The position numbers and the translations under genes were made by a program. Positions 36,969 through 45,749 of a stretch of 64,000 nt of DNA are shown piece by piece. Location of the stretch: contig JAAXHH010000074.1 in assembly GCA_012270975.1 (NCBI GenBank), forward strand, positions 122,081-186,080. Reading direction: 5' to 3'. Each line of letters starts with the position of its first letter. Position 1 is the first letter of the stretch. The stretch is from Candidatus Latescibacterota bacterium (GTDB lineage: Bacteria > JAAXHH01). The notes under the pieces were generated by a model. The model saw only the letters and a program-made list of their open reading frames with translations. It had not been told where the DNA came from and did no database searches.

Positions 36969-38137
36969 ATCGGCCAGTAAAACAGTACGACGCCATCGTG
37001 GTCGGTGGCGGCGTCGTGGGCGTCTCGACGGCCTGCGTGCTGGCCCGCCGCGGGCTGAACGTCCTCCTGCTCGAGCGATACGCACCCGTCCACGAACACG
37101 GCAGCTCGCACGGCGACAGCCGGATGATCCGTTTCGATTACGAAGAAAATGTGTACGTCGAGATGGCGGAGCGCGCCTTCCGGGCCTGGGAGGATCTCGC
37201 GAAACGCCTGGGAAGGCCGGTGTTCAGGCGGACCGGCATCTGTAACCTTGCGCCGGCCGGCGCGGCGGTGCTGGAGACCCTGGAAACCCGTCTGCGGGAA
37301 TGCGAACTCCCCTTTGAGCGACTGGCCGGTGCCACCTTTGCGCGCCGTTTCCCCCAGCTGAGCCTGCCACCGCAAAGCGAAGCCATCTACCAACCCGACA
37401 GCGCCGTGCTCTTCGCCGACGAGGTGGTTCGAAGCCTTTGGGACTGCGCCGTGGAAGACGGTGTAGACACCCTGACAGGGACGGAAGTCGCTTCGATCGT
37501 CCCGTCTGAAGAGCGCGTCGAGGTCACGGCTTCGGACGGACGGTCCTGGTCAGGCACCCGCCTCGTGCTGGCAACCGGGGGCTGGACGGACCGGTGGCTG
37601 AAAGCGCTGGGGATCGACGTCGACCTCGTGGTGACGCGGGAACTGCTGGCCTACTTTCCACGGGCCGGGGCGGTCCCGCATGAGGCGGGCGCCATGCCCA
37701 ACGTGATCGATTACCACACCACCGACCCCTTCTACTGCGTGCCCCAGGTGCGGGTTCCGGGCGTCAAGGCCGGGTGCCACCGAACCGGCCGGGTCGTCGA
37801 GGCGGACGACCCCGAAGAAGTGGACGGCGCCAATCTTACCGCGGTGCGGGAATTCATCGGACGCAGATGTCCCCACCTGTCCCGGGATCCCGTCGCGGTG
37901 AAACACTGCCTGTACACCAACTCGGCAGACTACCACTTCATCCTGGACCGGCATCCCGATCATGCGAACGTGGTCCTGGCGGCGGGATTCTCGGGTCACG
38001 GGTTCAAGTTCGGACCGGTACTGGGTGAGATCCTGGCCGCCCGGCTGTTCGACGAAACGCCACCCGTCGACACGAGCCTGTTCCGTCTCGAGAGATTCAG
38101 CAGTCAGAGTGTTCTGAAGCCCCGTACACTCGCGTGA
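36965..38137 (+). CDS. monomeric sarcosine oxidase/N-methyltryptophan oxidase-like flavoenzyme
   Basis: A 390-residue FAD amine oxidase of the DAO/MSOX family. The dinucleotide motif VVGGGVVGVSTA is at the N-terminus, followed by the MSOX signature GSSHGDSRMIRFDY, and the C-terminal AAGFSGHGFKFGP typical of sarcosine oxidases. It would oxidise a secondary N-methyl amine or imino acid, releasing formaldehyde and hydrogen peroxide. GTG 36965 overlaps the upstream stop as GTGA. With the nearby creatininase this hints at catabolism of N-methylated amino compounds. Confidence 0.9.
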   Translation: MNRPVKQYDAIVVGGGVVGVSTACVLARRGLNVLLLERYAPVHEHGSSHGDSRMIRFDYEENVYVEMAERAFRAWEDLAKRLGRPVFRRTGICNLAPAGAAVLETLETRLRECELPFERLAGATFARRFPQLSLPPQSEAIYQPDSAVLFADEVVRSLWDCAVEDGVDTLTGTEVASIVPSEERVEVTASDGRSWSGTRLVLATGGWTDRWLKALGIDVDLVVTRELLAYFPRAGAVPHEAGAMPNVIDYHTTDPFYCVPQVRVPGVKAGCHRTGRVVEADDPEEVDGANLTAVREFIGRRCPHLSRDPVAVKHCLYTNSADYHFILDRHPDHANVVLAAGFSGHGFKFGPVLGEILAARLFDETPPVDTSLFRLERFSSQSVLKPRTLA

Positions 38138-38179
38138 TCCCAACGCAGTCAACGCGTGCTGAAGCCTCGTACGCTCGCG
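38111..38179 (+). repeat. imperfect direct repeat across the end of the oxidase gene
   Basis: A 24-base unit at 38111-38134, encoding the last residues LKPRTLA of the flavin oxidase, recurs at 38156-38179 with three mismatches, exactly 45 bases further on. The second copy is past the stop codon. It looks like a small tandem duplication that left a fossil of the C-terminal coding end. Confidence 0.6.
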
Positions 38180-38215
38180 GCATTCTCACTACGCCGTCCA
38201 GGCGCGCCTTTCGGT

Positions 38216-39403
38216 CTACACGAACCGGCGGCCGTCCTTGAACACGCTGACGATCCGGCGGATGGCGCTGATGTCCTGCAGCGGATCTCCATCGACCGCG
38301 AGGATATCGGCGTGTTTCCCCGGTTCAAGAGTACCGACCTGATCGGCCATTCCGAGCATTTCCGCGGCCCGGCTCGTGGAAGCGATGATGGCGCCCATGG
38401 GTGAAAAGCCGCAGCACTTGACGGCGATGACGAGGCCACCGCCGAAATCCTCGAAGCGCGTGTCCGGAACACCCGCATCACTGGAAATGACCATGCGGAC
38501 GCCTTCTTCCAGCGTCCTTCGCAGCAATGCGAACCGTTCGCCGAGTTCGCTGTTGAGCAGCTCCTCCACTTCTTCCGACGAACCCGTCCTCGGTCCCGTG
38601 ATCGTGTGGCTGACGTAGAGTCCCTTCTTCAGAATCAGGTCGACCGCCGCCTCGTCGTAACGGTGGCCTTCTTCCTCTCCCATCCATGAGCAGTGTTCGA
38701 TGCTGTCGGTACCGGCAATGGCGCAGTTCATGATGCCTTCGGTCCCGTGGGCATGCGCGGCGACTTTCCTGCCCAACCGATGGGCGTCCTGCACGAGGGC
38801 CGTCAGCGTCTCCGCCGTGTACTGAGCGCGGCGCACGTTGCTGTCGGGGGTCAATCCGCCCCCGGTCGCGCAGACCTTGACCCAGTCCACGCCCATGTTG
38901 ACTACCGTGCGTACGGCCTTCAGCACCTCCTCCGTGCTGTCCGCGCTGATTCCCATGTAGTGGAGGTGTCCCGCTGTCGTGGTGATGGGCAGGCCGCAGG
39001 CCAAAATGCGCGGCCCGTCCAGGTGACCCCCGTCGATAGCCCGCTTCAGGGTCAGGGTCACGCCGAACACGTCGGCGCAGTCCCGGACGGTCGTCACCCC
39101 GCCCCGCAAGGCGCGTCGGGCGTTCCCGGCGGCCTCGACCACGGACTCCACGGCACTCTTGTGCGCCAGGGAGGTGACGCAGTCCTCCCGCGCGTTCATG
39201 ACGAGATGTACGTGGGTATCGATCAGGCCGGGGAGAAGCGTGGCCGTACCGAGGTCGACGACCTCCGCGTCGCGGGGAATGGAGAGGCTTTCGCGGGAGC
39301 CGACGGCCAAGATCCGATTGCCTTCCACTAGGATCAGCCCATCGGGAATCGGCGTCTCACCCTTCCCGCTGATGATCAAGCCGCCCTTGATGGCCTTTAA
39401 CAC
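38216..39403 (-). CDS. metal-dependent amidohydrolase (imidazolonepropionase/Xaa-Pro dipeptidase-like)
   Basis: A 395-residue amidohydrolase-superfamily enzyme. Metal motif HVH in LIDTHVHLV, the carboxylated-lysine candidate in WVKVCATGG, histidines in AAHAHGTEG and SIEHCSWMG, and the catalytic aspartate in SSDAGVPD. A C-terminal GTLEPGKHADILAVDGDPL closes the beta-sandwich. The start is GTG 39403 with AGGA seven bases upstream; reading further to 39661 would run into accA. It follows accA by 25 bases and is probably co-transcribed, though the functions seem unrelated. Confidence 0.88.
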   Translation of the reverse strand: MLKAIKGGLIISGKGETPIPDGLILVEGNRILAVGSRESLSIPRDAEVVDLGTATLLPGLIDTHVHLVMNAREDCVTSLAHKSAVESVVEAAGNARRALRGGVTTVRDCADVFGVTLTLKRAIDGGHLDGPRILACGLPITTTAGHLHYMGISADSTEEVLKAVRTVVNMGVDWVKVCATGGGLTPDSNVRRAQYTAETLTALVQDAHRLGRKVAAHAHGTEGIMNCAIAGTDSIEHCSWMGEEEGHRYDEAAVDLILKKGLYVSHTITGPRTGSSEEVEELLNSELGERFALLRRTLEEGVRMVISSDAGVPDTRFEDFGGGLVIAVKCCGFSPMGAIIASTSRAAEMLGMADQVGTLEPGKHADILAVDGDPLQDISAIRRIVSVFKDGRRFV

Positions 39404-39428
39404 AAGCGTCCTGCTCCTGACTTCCGGG

Positions 39429-40430
39429 TTACGCCGGATCGTTCGCGGCGGGTATTTCGTCGAAGGCGCCCATGCTGCTGTACTTCTCCAACCGGGCTTC
39501 CAAGCGTTCGTCGACGGACTGTCCGCTTGCTTCGTGCAGTGCCTTGAGGATGGATTTTTTGACGTTCGAAATGGCGGTTTCGTGATCGCGGTGTGCGCCG
39601 CCGAAGGGTTCGGGTACGATTTCGTCGATGACGCCGAACTGGAGCAGGTCGGTGGCGGCAAGCCGAAGGGCTTCCGCGCAATCGGCCTTGCGGGCGGCGG
39701 CCTTCTCCTGGTCCTTCCACAGAATAGTGGAACAGGGTTCGGGACTGATGACCGAATACCAGGCGTTTTCCATCATGATGACGCGGTCGCCCACGCCGAT
39801 GCCCAGGGCTCCTCCGCTGGCGCCTTCGCCGATCACCATGACGATGATGGGCACGCGCAGGCGTCCCATCTCGTAGATGTTCCGGGCGATCGCCTCCGCC
39901 TGGCCCCTTTCTTCGGCGCCCGCGCCGGGATAGGCTCCGGGGGTATCGACCAGGGACAGGACCGGCATGTCGAACTTCTCGGCCAGTTTCATGATACGCA
40001 GGGCCTTACGGTATCCTTCGGGACCCGCCATGCCGAAATTGCGCATCACGTTTTCCTTGGTGTTCTTCCCCTTCTGGTGACCGACCACGGCGATCGGCTG
40101 GCCTTCCATCTTCGCCAGTCCCGTGACCATGGCCTTGTCATCCCCGAAGGCCCTGTCGCCGTGCAGTTCGACAAAATCCTCCATCATCCCGTTGATGTAG
40201 TCGAGCGTGTGGGGGCGGTTCGGATGACGGGCGATGAGCACGCGCTGCCAGCGGGTGAGGTTGGCGCAAGTCTTCTGCCGCTGCCGGGCCACCTCCTCTT
40301 CCAGGCGCTGGATTTCATCGGTCAGGGCATCGAGGTTCTCGGTCACCGCATAGTTCTTCATTTCCTCTATGCGTTTTTCGAGCTCGTATATCGGCTTTTC
40401 AAATTCGAGAATGGGGCCATTCTCTTCCAT
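39429..40430 (-). CDS. accA: acetyl-CoA carboxylase carboxyltransferase subunit alpha
   Basis: A 333-residue protein that, with AccD, transfers carboxyl from carboxybiotin to acetyl-CoA in fatty-acid synthesis. The N-terminal helical region ([14 protein letters not shown]) and the crotonase core with [21 protein letters not shown] and [10 protein letters not shown] are conserved. The usual length is about 320, so it is complete. A strong promoter lies about 90-120 bases upstream. Confidence 0.96.
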   Translation of the reverse strand: MEENGPILEFEKPIYELEKRIEEMKNYAVTENLDALTDEIQRLEEEVARQRQKTCANLTRWQRVLIARHPNRPHTLDYINGMMEDFVELHGDRAFGDDKAMVTGLAKMEGQPIAVVGHQKGKNTKENVMRNFGMAGPEGYRKALRIMKLAEKFDMPVLSLVDTPGAYPGAGAEERGQAEAIARNIYEMGRLRVPIIVMVIGEGASGGALGIGVGDRVIMMENAWYSVISPEPCSTILWKDQEKAAARKADCAEALRLAATDLLQFGVIDEIVPEPFGGAHRDHETAISNVKKSILKALHEASGQSVDERLEARLEKYSSMGAFDEIPAANDPA

Positions 40431-40836
40431 GACGTGCTCCAGGCGCTACAATCCGGTCTTCATAAACGGTAATCGCGGCGGACCCATGACATTCAGGTAG
40501 TCCCGCCGCGTTCCTTCAAATAAAGACCAAACGGAACTTCCTGTCAAGTGCATGGGCGGAATGGGCGGTAGTACGGTGCGCTCAATTATGCGTTGACCGG
40601 GAGTGGCCGTTCCCGGTGTGAGAACCCACGATCGAACCGTCGATGCCGCGGCAGGAGGGGGCAAATCTCTTGACATCCAGGGTCCTGCCTGTTAGTTGCC
40701 CGATGACCGTATCCTGATTGAAAGCTTGTTGGCAGACCACGTGGACGAGAGGGTCCGCATGGGGTGGGAGGATCCGCGCAAGGCGGGGCATCTACGCGGA
40801 ACGGAACATCCGCGCGAAGTGGGAGGATCTGCCGTC
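40431..40836. other. divergent intergenic region between accA and a PhyH gene
   Basis: Four hundred and six bases without a convincing gene. It holds the accA promoter (40519-40547), a six-base inverted repeat CCGGGA/TCCCGG around 40598-40617, and a repeated TGGGAGGATC, once at about 40765 and once immediately before ATG 40837 where it serves as ribosome site. TTGACA at about 40672 on the plus strand may be a -35 for the PhyH gene, without a good -10. Confidence 0.5.
40519..40547 (-). promoter_or_regulatory. promoter of accA
   Basis: On the minus strand TTGACA (40542-40547), a 17-base spacer and TTTATT (40519-40524), in the only A+T-rich patch of the gap. Leader of about 80 bases to ATG 40430. 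Confidence 0.5.
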
Positions 40837-41676
40837 ATGACCGAGGATGATCAACCCGATGGAATGGGCCTTGCGTCCGCGTACCCCTTGTCACCGGACC
40901 ACGTGCGGCAATACCGAGAAAACGGCCACGTGCACCTACGGGAAGTCTGCACCAGGGAAGAGATCGCGGAGTTCCGCGGGGTACTGCAGTCGGTCACGGC
41001 CGAACGGTTCGCCGGCGCGAGCAAGATGAGCGACCGGCCGGAGGACGACTTCTCCCGCGTCTTCATGCAGACGTTCAACCTGAGGGAAGCGGACGAGGTT
41101 GCCGCACGGTTCATCCAGTCGCCCCGGTTCGGACAAATCGCGGCCGACCTCATGGGGGTGGACGCGGTCCGTATCTACTATGACAAGGCGATGTTCAAGG
41201 AACCCGAAAGCTGGATCACGCCCTGGCACCAGGACGGTCCCCACTGGCCGCTGTGCTCGGACCACGTCCTCACCATGTGGATCCCCCTCGTAGACGCCAC
41301 GATCAGTATGGGGCCTCCCCGCTTCGCGAGCGGCACCCATAGAGACCAAGTGCTCGGCCCCAGGGGGATACACCGCGAATCGGAGTCCTTCTTCGAGGAC
41401 TACATCCGCTCGAACCGGATTCCGGTCGTGGAAGAAGATATACTGGTGGGGGACGCGACCCTGCACAGCCACTGGGTCGTTCATGGCGCGCGGGCCAACA
41501 CGTCGGGCCGAATCCGTGAAGCACTCGGTATCACGTTCTACGAGGATGGTCTGCTAATCGACGACTCGGCTTGCAGCGCGGAAAACCGCCCGGTCATCGA
41601 TGCCAACCTCGGAAACAGGTGTCCGGGCCAGCGGGCCGATCATCCCCGGAACCCGGTCGTGTTCGAGCGGTCTTGA
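40837..41676 (+). CDS. PhyH-family Fe(II)/2-oxoglutarate oxygenase
   Basis: A 279-residue PhyH protein with canonical metal motif in TPWHQDGPHW and distal histidine in HSHWVVHGARANTSGRIREALG, which includes the 2-oxoglutarate arginine. ATG 40837 is preferred to the upstream frame from 40696 because GGGAGGAT precedes it. The DGPHWPL context resembles that of the operon-leading PhyH (DHPYWPI), so the two belong to one subgroup distinct from the HxG pair. Substrate unknown. It stands alone, divergent from accA. Confidence 0.87.
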   Translation: MTEDDQPDGMGLASAYPLSPDHVRQYRENGHVHLREVCTREEIAEFRGVLQSVTAERFAGASKMSDRPEDDFSRVFMQTFNLREADEVAARFIQSPRFGQIAADLMGVDAVRIYYDKAMFKEPESWITPWHQDGPHWPLCSDHVLTMWIPLVDATISMGPPRFASGTHRDQVLGPRGIHRESESFFEDYIRSNRIPVVEEDILVGDATLHSHWVVHGARANTSGRIREALGITFYEDGLLIDDSACSAENRPVIDANLGNRCPGQRADHPRNPVVFERS

Positions 41677-41756
41677 TTGCAGGCGTCTCGCGCGTTACCG
41701 GGTAGGAAGCGCATATCTGAGCGCGCGGCGACCTATTGGGAGAGGAACGACGGGTA

Positions 41757-42377
41757 TTGACACCGGATCAAGAACTCATCAATAAACTGCGCGCCAGACG
41801 CAGCAGGATACTGGATCCCGCCCGGGACGCACTTACCGCGTCCATTGCGGTCCCGTTACGCGCGCACGGAACCGGCGAGGGACTGGAATTGCTCTACCTG
41901 CTCCGCGCGCAACGCGGGGGCGATCCCTGGTCCGGCCATATCAGTTTTCCCGGGGGAAAGATCGACGCGGCCGACAGTGGTCCCCGGGAAACGGCTATCC
42001 GGGAAACGCGGGAAGAGACGTCCCTCGATCTGGCCGGGGCGGAATGCGTCTGCCGGCTCGACGACCAGGCCACCCATTTGAGCAAAGTGCATGTCGCCGC
42101 TTTCGTATTCTACCTGTCGAATGGGTCCGAACTGTCCCTGTCGCTCAACCATGAGATCCAGCGCGCGTTCTGGATCCCGGTGGCCGACCTGATGGATGAA
42201 AACCGGTACGTTACGACCGTCGTCTCAGGGGAATGGGGACATCAGGAGGTGCCCGCCATCGATCTGCTGGGTCCCGATGGCCCCGTGCTCTGGGGGCTCA
42301 CGTACCGTTTCACCGCCCAGATCCTGGCCTGTATCGGGCACCGCATTCCCGGTGGAACCGAGGTGCAGATACGCTAG
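41757..42377 (+). CDS. Nudix hydrolase, CoA-pyrophosphatase type
   Basis: About 206 residues. The Nudix box runs GGKIDAADSG, RETAIRETREETSL, with the extra upstream SGHISFPGG that marks the NudL/coenzyme A diphosphatase subgroup. It would cleave CoA or its derivatives into 3',5'-ADP and phosphopantetheine. No ATG is available; TTG 41757 with GAGAGG about ten bases upstream is preferred over TTG 41736. A TIM-barrel gene follows 64 bases later. Confidence 0.88.
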   Translation: MTPDQELINKLRARRSRILDPARDALTASIAVPLRAHGTGEGLELLYLLRAQRGGDPWSGHISFPGGKIDAADSGPRETAIRETREETSLDLAGAECVCRLDDQATHLSKVHVAAFVFYLSNGSELSLSLNHEIQRAFWIPVADLMDENRYVTTVVSGEWGHQEVPAIDLLGPDGPVLWGLTYRFTAQILACIGHRIPGGTEVQIR

Positions 42378-42441
42378 ATTGTCGGTGCCGCCATTGAAAC
42401 TTGAAACAAAGTTGAAACCTGTAACAAAGAGGAAGGTTTCC

Positions 42442-43272
42442 ATGAAACTGTCCCTGTCCGTCCGTGTCGCCGAGTCCGTGCTGAACAAGGAAGAGGCCAA
42501 CCGCTCCATGGAGTACCTGGCCGACCTGGCCCGGGAACTCGGTTACGCCGCCATGTGCATGCGGGCTTCCCAGGCCGGCATAAAGACGCCTCTGGAACAG
42601 ATCACTCGCGTGAAGAAGATCCTCGACGAACGGGGGCTGCCCGTTTCCATGGTGACGGGGGACATCCCCATACCCGCGAACGACGGGCACGCCCCGGACG
42701 CCTTGCGGAACATCACGCCCTATCTGGACCTGACCGCGTTACTGGGCGCCGACCTGATCCGGATCGGCATGAAAACGGATGAAGATATCGCCTGGGCGCG
42801 GCGGGCCGCGGACGAGGCGGCCGAACGGGATATACGGCTGGCCCACCAGTCCCACACGCGCAGCCTGTTCGAAACGGTGGAGGAGTCCGTCTCGGTGCTG
42901 GAGCGCGTGGGACGTCCGAATTTCGGGATCATCTACGAACCCGCCAATCTCGACCTGTGCGGCCAGGATTACGGTCCGGAGACCATCCGGCGTTTCGCGC
43001 CCTGGCTGTTCAACGTCTACCTGCAGAACCACCGCCTGAATCCGGCAGGCTCCATGACCCTGAACACCTGGGTGAGGGGACCCGCGCCCCACGACCCCGT
43101 TCCGCTCCAGGAAACGGGCGGGATCGATTTCCCCATCATCATGAAGACGCTCAGGGAACTTGGATACGACGGCTACGTCACCGTGCACCAGGCCTTTGCC
43201 GAGCTCATGGAACCCGAAGACGCCGCCCGCCAGAGCTACGACTACCTGACGTCTATCGCGGACTTCGGGTGA
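42442..43272 (+). CDS. sugar phosphate isomerase/epimerase-like TIM barrel (AP-endonuclease-2 family)
   Basis: A 276-residue xylose-isomerase-like barrel. Candidate metal ligands are Glu in IIYEPANLD, His in HQSHT and VYLQNH, and Glu/His near the C-terminus in VTVHQAFAE. Such proteins isomerise or dehydrate sugars and inositol derivatives. ATG 42442 has GGAAGG upstream; the longer frame from 42196 lies within the Nudix gene. The leader holds short GAAAC repeats of unknown meaning. Confidence 0.85.
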   Translation: MKLSLSVRVAESVLNKEEANRSMEYLADLARELGYAAMCMRASQAGIKTPLEQITRVKKILDERGLPVSMVTGDIPIPANDGHAPDALRNITPYLDLTALLGADLIRIGMKTDEDIAWARRAADEAAERDIRLAHQSHTRSLFETVEESVSVLERVGRPNFGIIYEPANLDLCGQDYGPETIRRFAPWLFNVYLQNHRLNPAGSMTLNTWVRGPAPHDPVPLQETGGIDFPIIMKTLRELGYDGYVTVHQAFAELMEPEDAARQSYDYLTSIADFG

Positions 43273-43282
43273 GGGATTTGCG

Positions 43283-43320
43283 TCCGAAGCCAACCCGGCA
43301 ATCCGAAGCCAACCCGGCAA
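43283..43320 (+). repeat. perfect 19-bp tandem duplication
   Basis: The unit tccgaagccaacccggcaa occurs twice head to tail (43283-43301, 43302-43320), directly after the TIM-barrel stop codon. A second short duplication, GTCCGTCAGG, lies at about 43441-43470. Both look like slippage or small-scale duplication rather than a mobile element. Confidence 0.8.
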
Positions 43321-43548
43321 TCACCTCGTCCATTCTGAATATCAGAATCAACGAAATATTGATTTTTAGCTCGAGATCGCAAGGTGGTATCGCTACTGGA
43401 TGATGTGTTGTAGCGTTTCAGACACCCGACCGGTTGATAAGTCCGTCAGGTGAAATGTCCGTCAGGCGGACTGCCACATAGAACATCCAGTGGGGTGGAT
43501 CGATAGACGCAGGCGAGGTTGAATCGGAGGGCTTATTGGAGGGCGACT

Positions 43549-43809
43549 ATGGAACTCGCGCAACTAGTCATCACACCGGCCGTCTTATTGAGTGCTTTTA
43601 TCTTCTTCTGGCGGGAAGCGAAGAACGGTAGAGAAGAGCTAAGAAACGAGTTAAAGGAACATCGTAATGAATTGAAGAACGAGATAAATTCCGTACGAAT
43701 GGAAGTTTCGGGCGTAAGAAATGAGATGCATGATATAAGAAAAGAGATACACGATATGAATGGTCGTCTTGGAAACGTCGAAGGGATATTGACGACCCTG
43801 GGTCGTTAG
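43549..43809 (+). CDS. small membrane-anchored coiled-coil protein of unknown function
   Basis: An 86-residue protein not recognised. One N-terminal hydrophobic segment (about residues 4-21) is followed by a long amphipathic helix with repeating NEL/NEI/NEM units spaced about 7-11 residues, consistent with a coiled coil, ending GNVEGILTTLGR. GGAGGG lies before ATG 43549, supporting a real gene. It is visibly more A+T-rich than its neighbours. The layout resembles small phage-type XhlA or toxin-associated membrane proteins, but no assignment is safe. Confidence 0.6.
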   Translation: MELAQLVITPAVLLSAFIFFWREAKNGREELRNELKEHRNELKNEINSVRMEVSGVRNEMHDIRKEIHDMNGRLGNVEGILTTLGR

Positions 43810-43872
43810 CGTCACGCCCAATGTCGACCAGTCCAATCACACTCAGTTACCGTTGTTTCAAATACCGTTGCT

Positions 43873-44481
43873 TCAAACCAGGTAGACCAAAACATAGAGA
43901 ACGGGCCAGATGAGGACGACGAAGAGCCAGAACAGGTATCCCAGCACCACGCCGGTGTGCTTTTCAGCGGTATAGGCGCCGGAGGAGGACCGTACCCATA
44001 GGTATAGCAGTACGAGGACGGTTACGAGCACGTGGACGGCATGGAGCCCGATGATCGTATAGAACATGGCGCCGTACAGGCTCGAGGTCATACTCAGCCC
44101 GAAGCGAATCAGCCGGATCCATTCGAACCCCTGGACCGTGAGGAAGACGACGCCCAGAACGCAGGTGATCATCAGCCACCGGGTCAACTGCGCAGTCAGG
44201 TTCTGCTTCACGGCCCGGTAGGCGCGATGCATGGTGTAACCGCTGAAGAGAAGAAAAACGGTGTTTATGCCCGTGATCCCGAGGGGCAGGCGCGGCTGAT
44301 CCGGAGGGGGCCAGTCCCCCACGAGTCCCGAACGCAGCCAGAACAGAATGAACAGCAGCGTAATGAAGGCAATGAGTTCGCTGGCGATGAAAAGGTACAT
44401 ACCCAGGATTTCCATGGGCATGCCGGGTTGCCTCTCGACATTATCGGATTGTTCGGTGAGATGACCGGTCTGCCGGGTCAT
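43873..44481 (-). CDS. heme-copper oxidase subunit III-like protein (NorE/CoxC type)
   Basis: A 202-residue, five-helix membrane protein with MYLFIASELIAFITLL, NTVFLLFSGYTMHRA and a HAVHVLVTV histidine segment, all typical of cytochrome oxidase subunit III. The five-helix length fits the short NorE-like or CoxC forms. No subunits I or II are in the window, so it is an orphan. ATG 44481 is preferred over 44553 because AAGGA precedes it and the longer frame lies in the upstream gene. It is 4 bases after the lipoprotein gene and must be co-transcribed with it. Confidence 0.85.
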   Translation of the reverse strand: MTRQTGHLTEQSDNVERQPGMPMEILGMYLFIASELIAFITLLFILFWLRSGLVGDWPPPDQPRLPLGITGINTVFLLFSGYTMHRAYRAVKQNLTAQLTRWLMITCVLGVVFLTVQGFEWIRLIRFGLSMTSSLYGAMFYTIIGLHAVHVLVTVLVLLYLWVRSSSGAYTAEKHTGVVLGYLFWLFVVLIWPVLYVLVYLV

Positions 44482-44485
44482 TTCT

Positions 44486-45010
44486 TCATTCCTTTTCAGG
44501 TGGGCCTGCCGGCAGGTCCGTGGTGACGATGGCAAAAACACCCTTGTCGTCACGCGCCGGAACAGAGCGTGTAATCATCCAGATCTCGCCACCATCCGCA
44601 TCGAAGTAAGGGGAAGTCCAGATACCCGCGTTCGCCTCCAGCGGCATCATGAACCAGTCTTGGCCCTCAATGTTGTAGGCTGGCGTGGCGAGATCAATGG
44701 TATCGTAGCCTTCCGAGGTGCGGTAGACATAGGGGCAGCCGGTGACGGCGCCGGCCTCGTCCAGAAGCGCAACGGCGCTGCCGTAGAACGCGGGATTGGC
44801 GTCCAAGTAGACCCGCAAACGTTCGGCATAGGCAGCGGAATCCACCGGTCGCTCCGCTACCAGGTCTGCCACTAGAGCATCAAGAGTCGCAACCGCTGCG
44901 GTCTGCAATTCTTCCCGGGTGGGTTCAGGTGGTTCGGAGGTACCGCTACGACAGGATTGGGTGGCAAAGACGGTAAGGAACAAGACCGACAGGATGATCG
45001 TAGCACGCAT
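44486..45010 (-). CDS. putative lipoprotein with a PDC/Cache-like sensor domain
   Basis: A 174-residue exported protein. The N-terminus MRATIILSVLFLTVFATQSC is a signal peptide ending at a cysteine, a weak lipobox (TQSC). Later segments resemble the second half of a Cache domain: WTSPYFDADGGEIWMITRSVPARD followed by GVFAIVTTDLPAG. Cache domains bind small ligands outside the cell, usually in receptors; here there is no signalling domain. GGAGAAGG precedes ATG 45010. Its tight pairing with an oxidase subunit III gene is unexplained. Confidence 0.7.
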   Translation of the reverse strand: MRATIILSVLFLTVFATQSCRSGTSEPPEPTREELQTAAVATLDALVADLVAERPVDSAAYAERLRVYLDANPAFYGSAVALLDEAGAVTGCPYVYRTSEGYDTIDLATPAYNIEGQDWFMMPLEANAGIWTSPYFDADGGEIWMITRSVPARDDKGVFAIVTTDLPAGPPEKE

Positions 45011-45057
45011 TATTCCTTCTCCAAAAGGGGAATAGTGTTAAAACACGATGCCATAGG

Positions 45058-45085
45058 ATGATAAATCAGAAAAAACACGCGTCAA
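45058..45085 (-). promoter_or_regulatory. promoter of the lipoprotein-oxidase subunit III operon
   Basis: On the minus strand TTGACG (45080-45085), a 16-base spacer and TATCAT (45058-45063), with an A-tract-rich spacer. Leader about 40 bases. Confidence 0.55.
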
Positions 45086-45200
45086 GAAAACCACAGATGC
45101 AAACTGCAGGAATCCGGTAGCAGGACCTGTCGCCATCGTACGTGCGCCAGGAACGCCATCCCACATTAGACCGACAACAGGCAAACAAAAGGGGTTTCTA

Positions 45201-45647
45201 ATGGATAACCTGATCATACGCGAATGCCGGCTTGAGGAAGTAGAAGCAGTACATCAATTGGATCTGGAATGGGAAGCTGAAGCAGTTACCTACGGTTTCG
45301 GTCCCAGTTCCGCCGAAGAGATCAGGGCGGCCCTCGGACCTTATTTGCTGGTGGCCGTCAAAGCGGGCGAGATCATAGGGTACAGCAGCGGCGCAGTGCA
45401 CATCAGCCGGGACCTGTGCGTTTTCAATGAGGGAGAACAACATTTGGAAATACACGACCTGTATGTCAGGGAACCCTACCGAAGCGCCGGAGTCGGCAGC
45501 AGGCTCGTCGAACGGATGAAGGAGATCGCCAGCCAGAACGGCATTCAACGATTCCGCGTACACTCCGCCACAAAGGACCTGGACAGTGTACTCAAATTCT
45601 ACCGGAACCATGGCTTTCGGTCCTGGTGCGTAGAGCTGTTTATATGA
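45201..45647 (+). CDS. GNAT-family N-acetyltransferase
   Basis: A 148-residue acetyltransferase. The acetyl-CoA motif A reads LYVREPYRSAGVGSRLVERM (R/QxxGxG/A pattern), and the C-terminal FYRNHGFR is the usual motif B. The acceptor amine is unknown. AAGGGG lies before ATG 45201. It stands alone between two minus-strand genes. Confidence 0.9.
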   Translation: MDNLIIRECRLEEVEAVHQLDLEWEAEAVTYGFGPSSAEEIRAALGPYLLVAVKAGEIIGYSSGAVHISRDLCVFNEGEQHLEIHDLYVREPYRSAGVGSRLVERMKEIASQNGIQRFRVHSATKDLDSVLKFYRNHGFRSWCVELFI

Positions 45648-45749
45648 GGTGCTTGAAACACCGGGGGACCGTTTGAGCGGTCTGTCGATTGAACAGGGCT
45701 CATCCCCTCAGGTACCTCCATCATCCATGCGGTCCTCTCAATCACCCCA

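Noticed and set aside
43283..43320. The 19-bp tandem repeat as an insertion-sequence target duplication
   Set aside because: The copies are adjacent with nothing between them and no transposase or inverted ends nearby.
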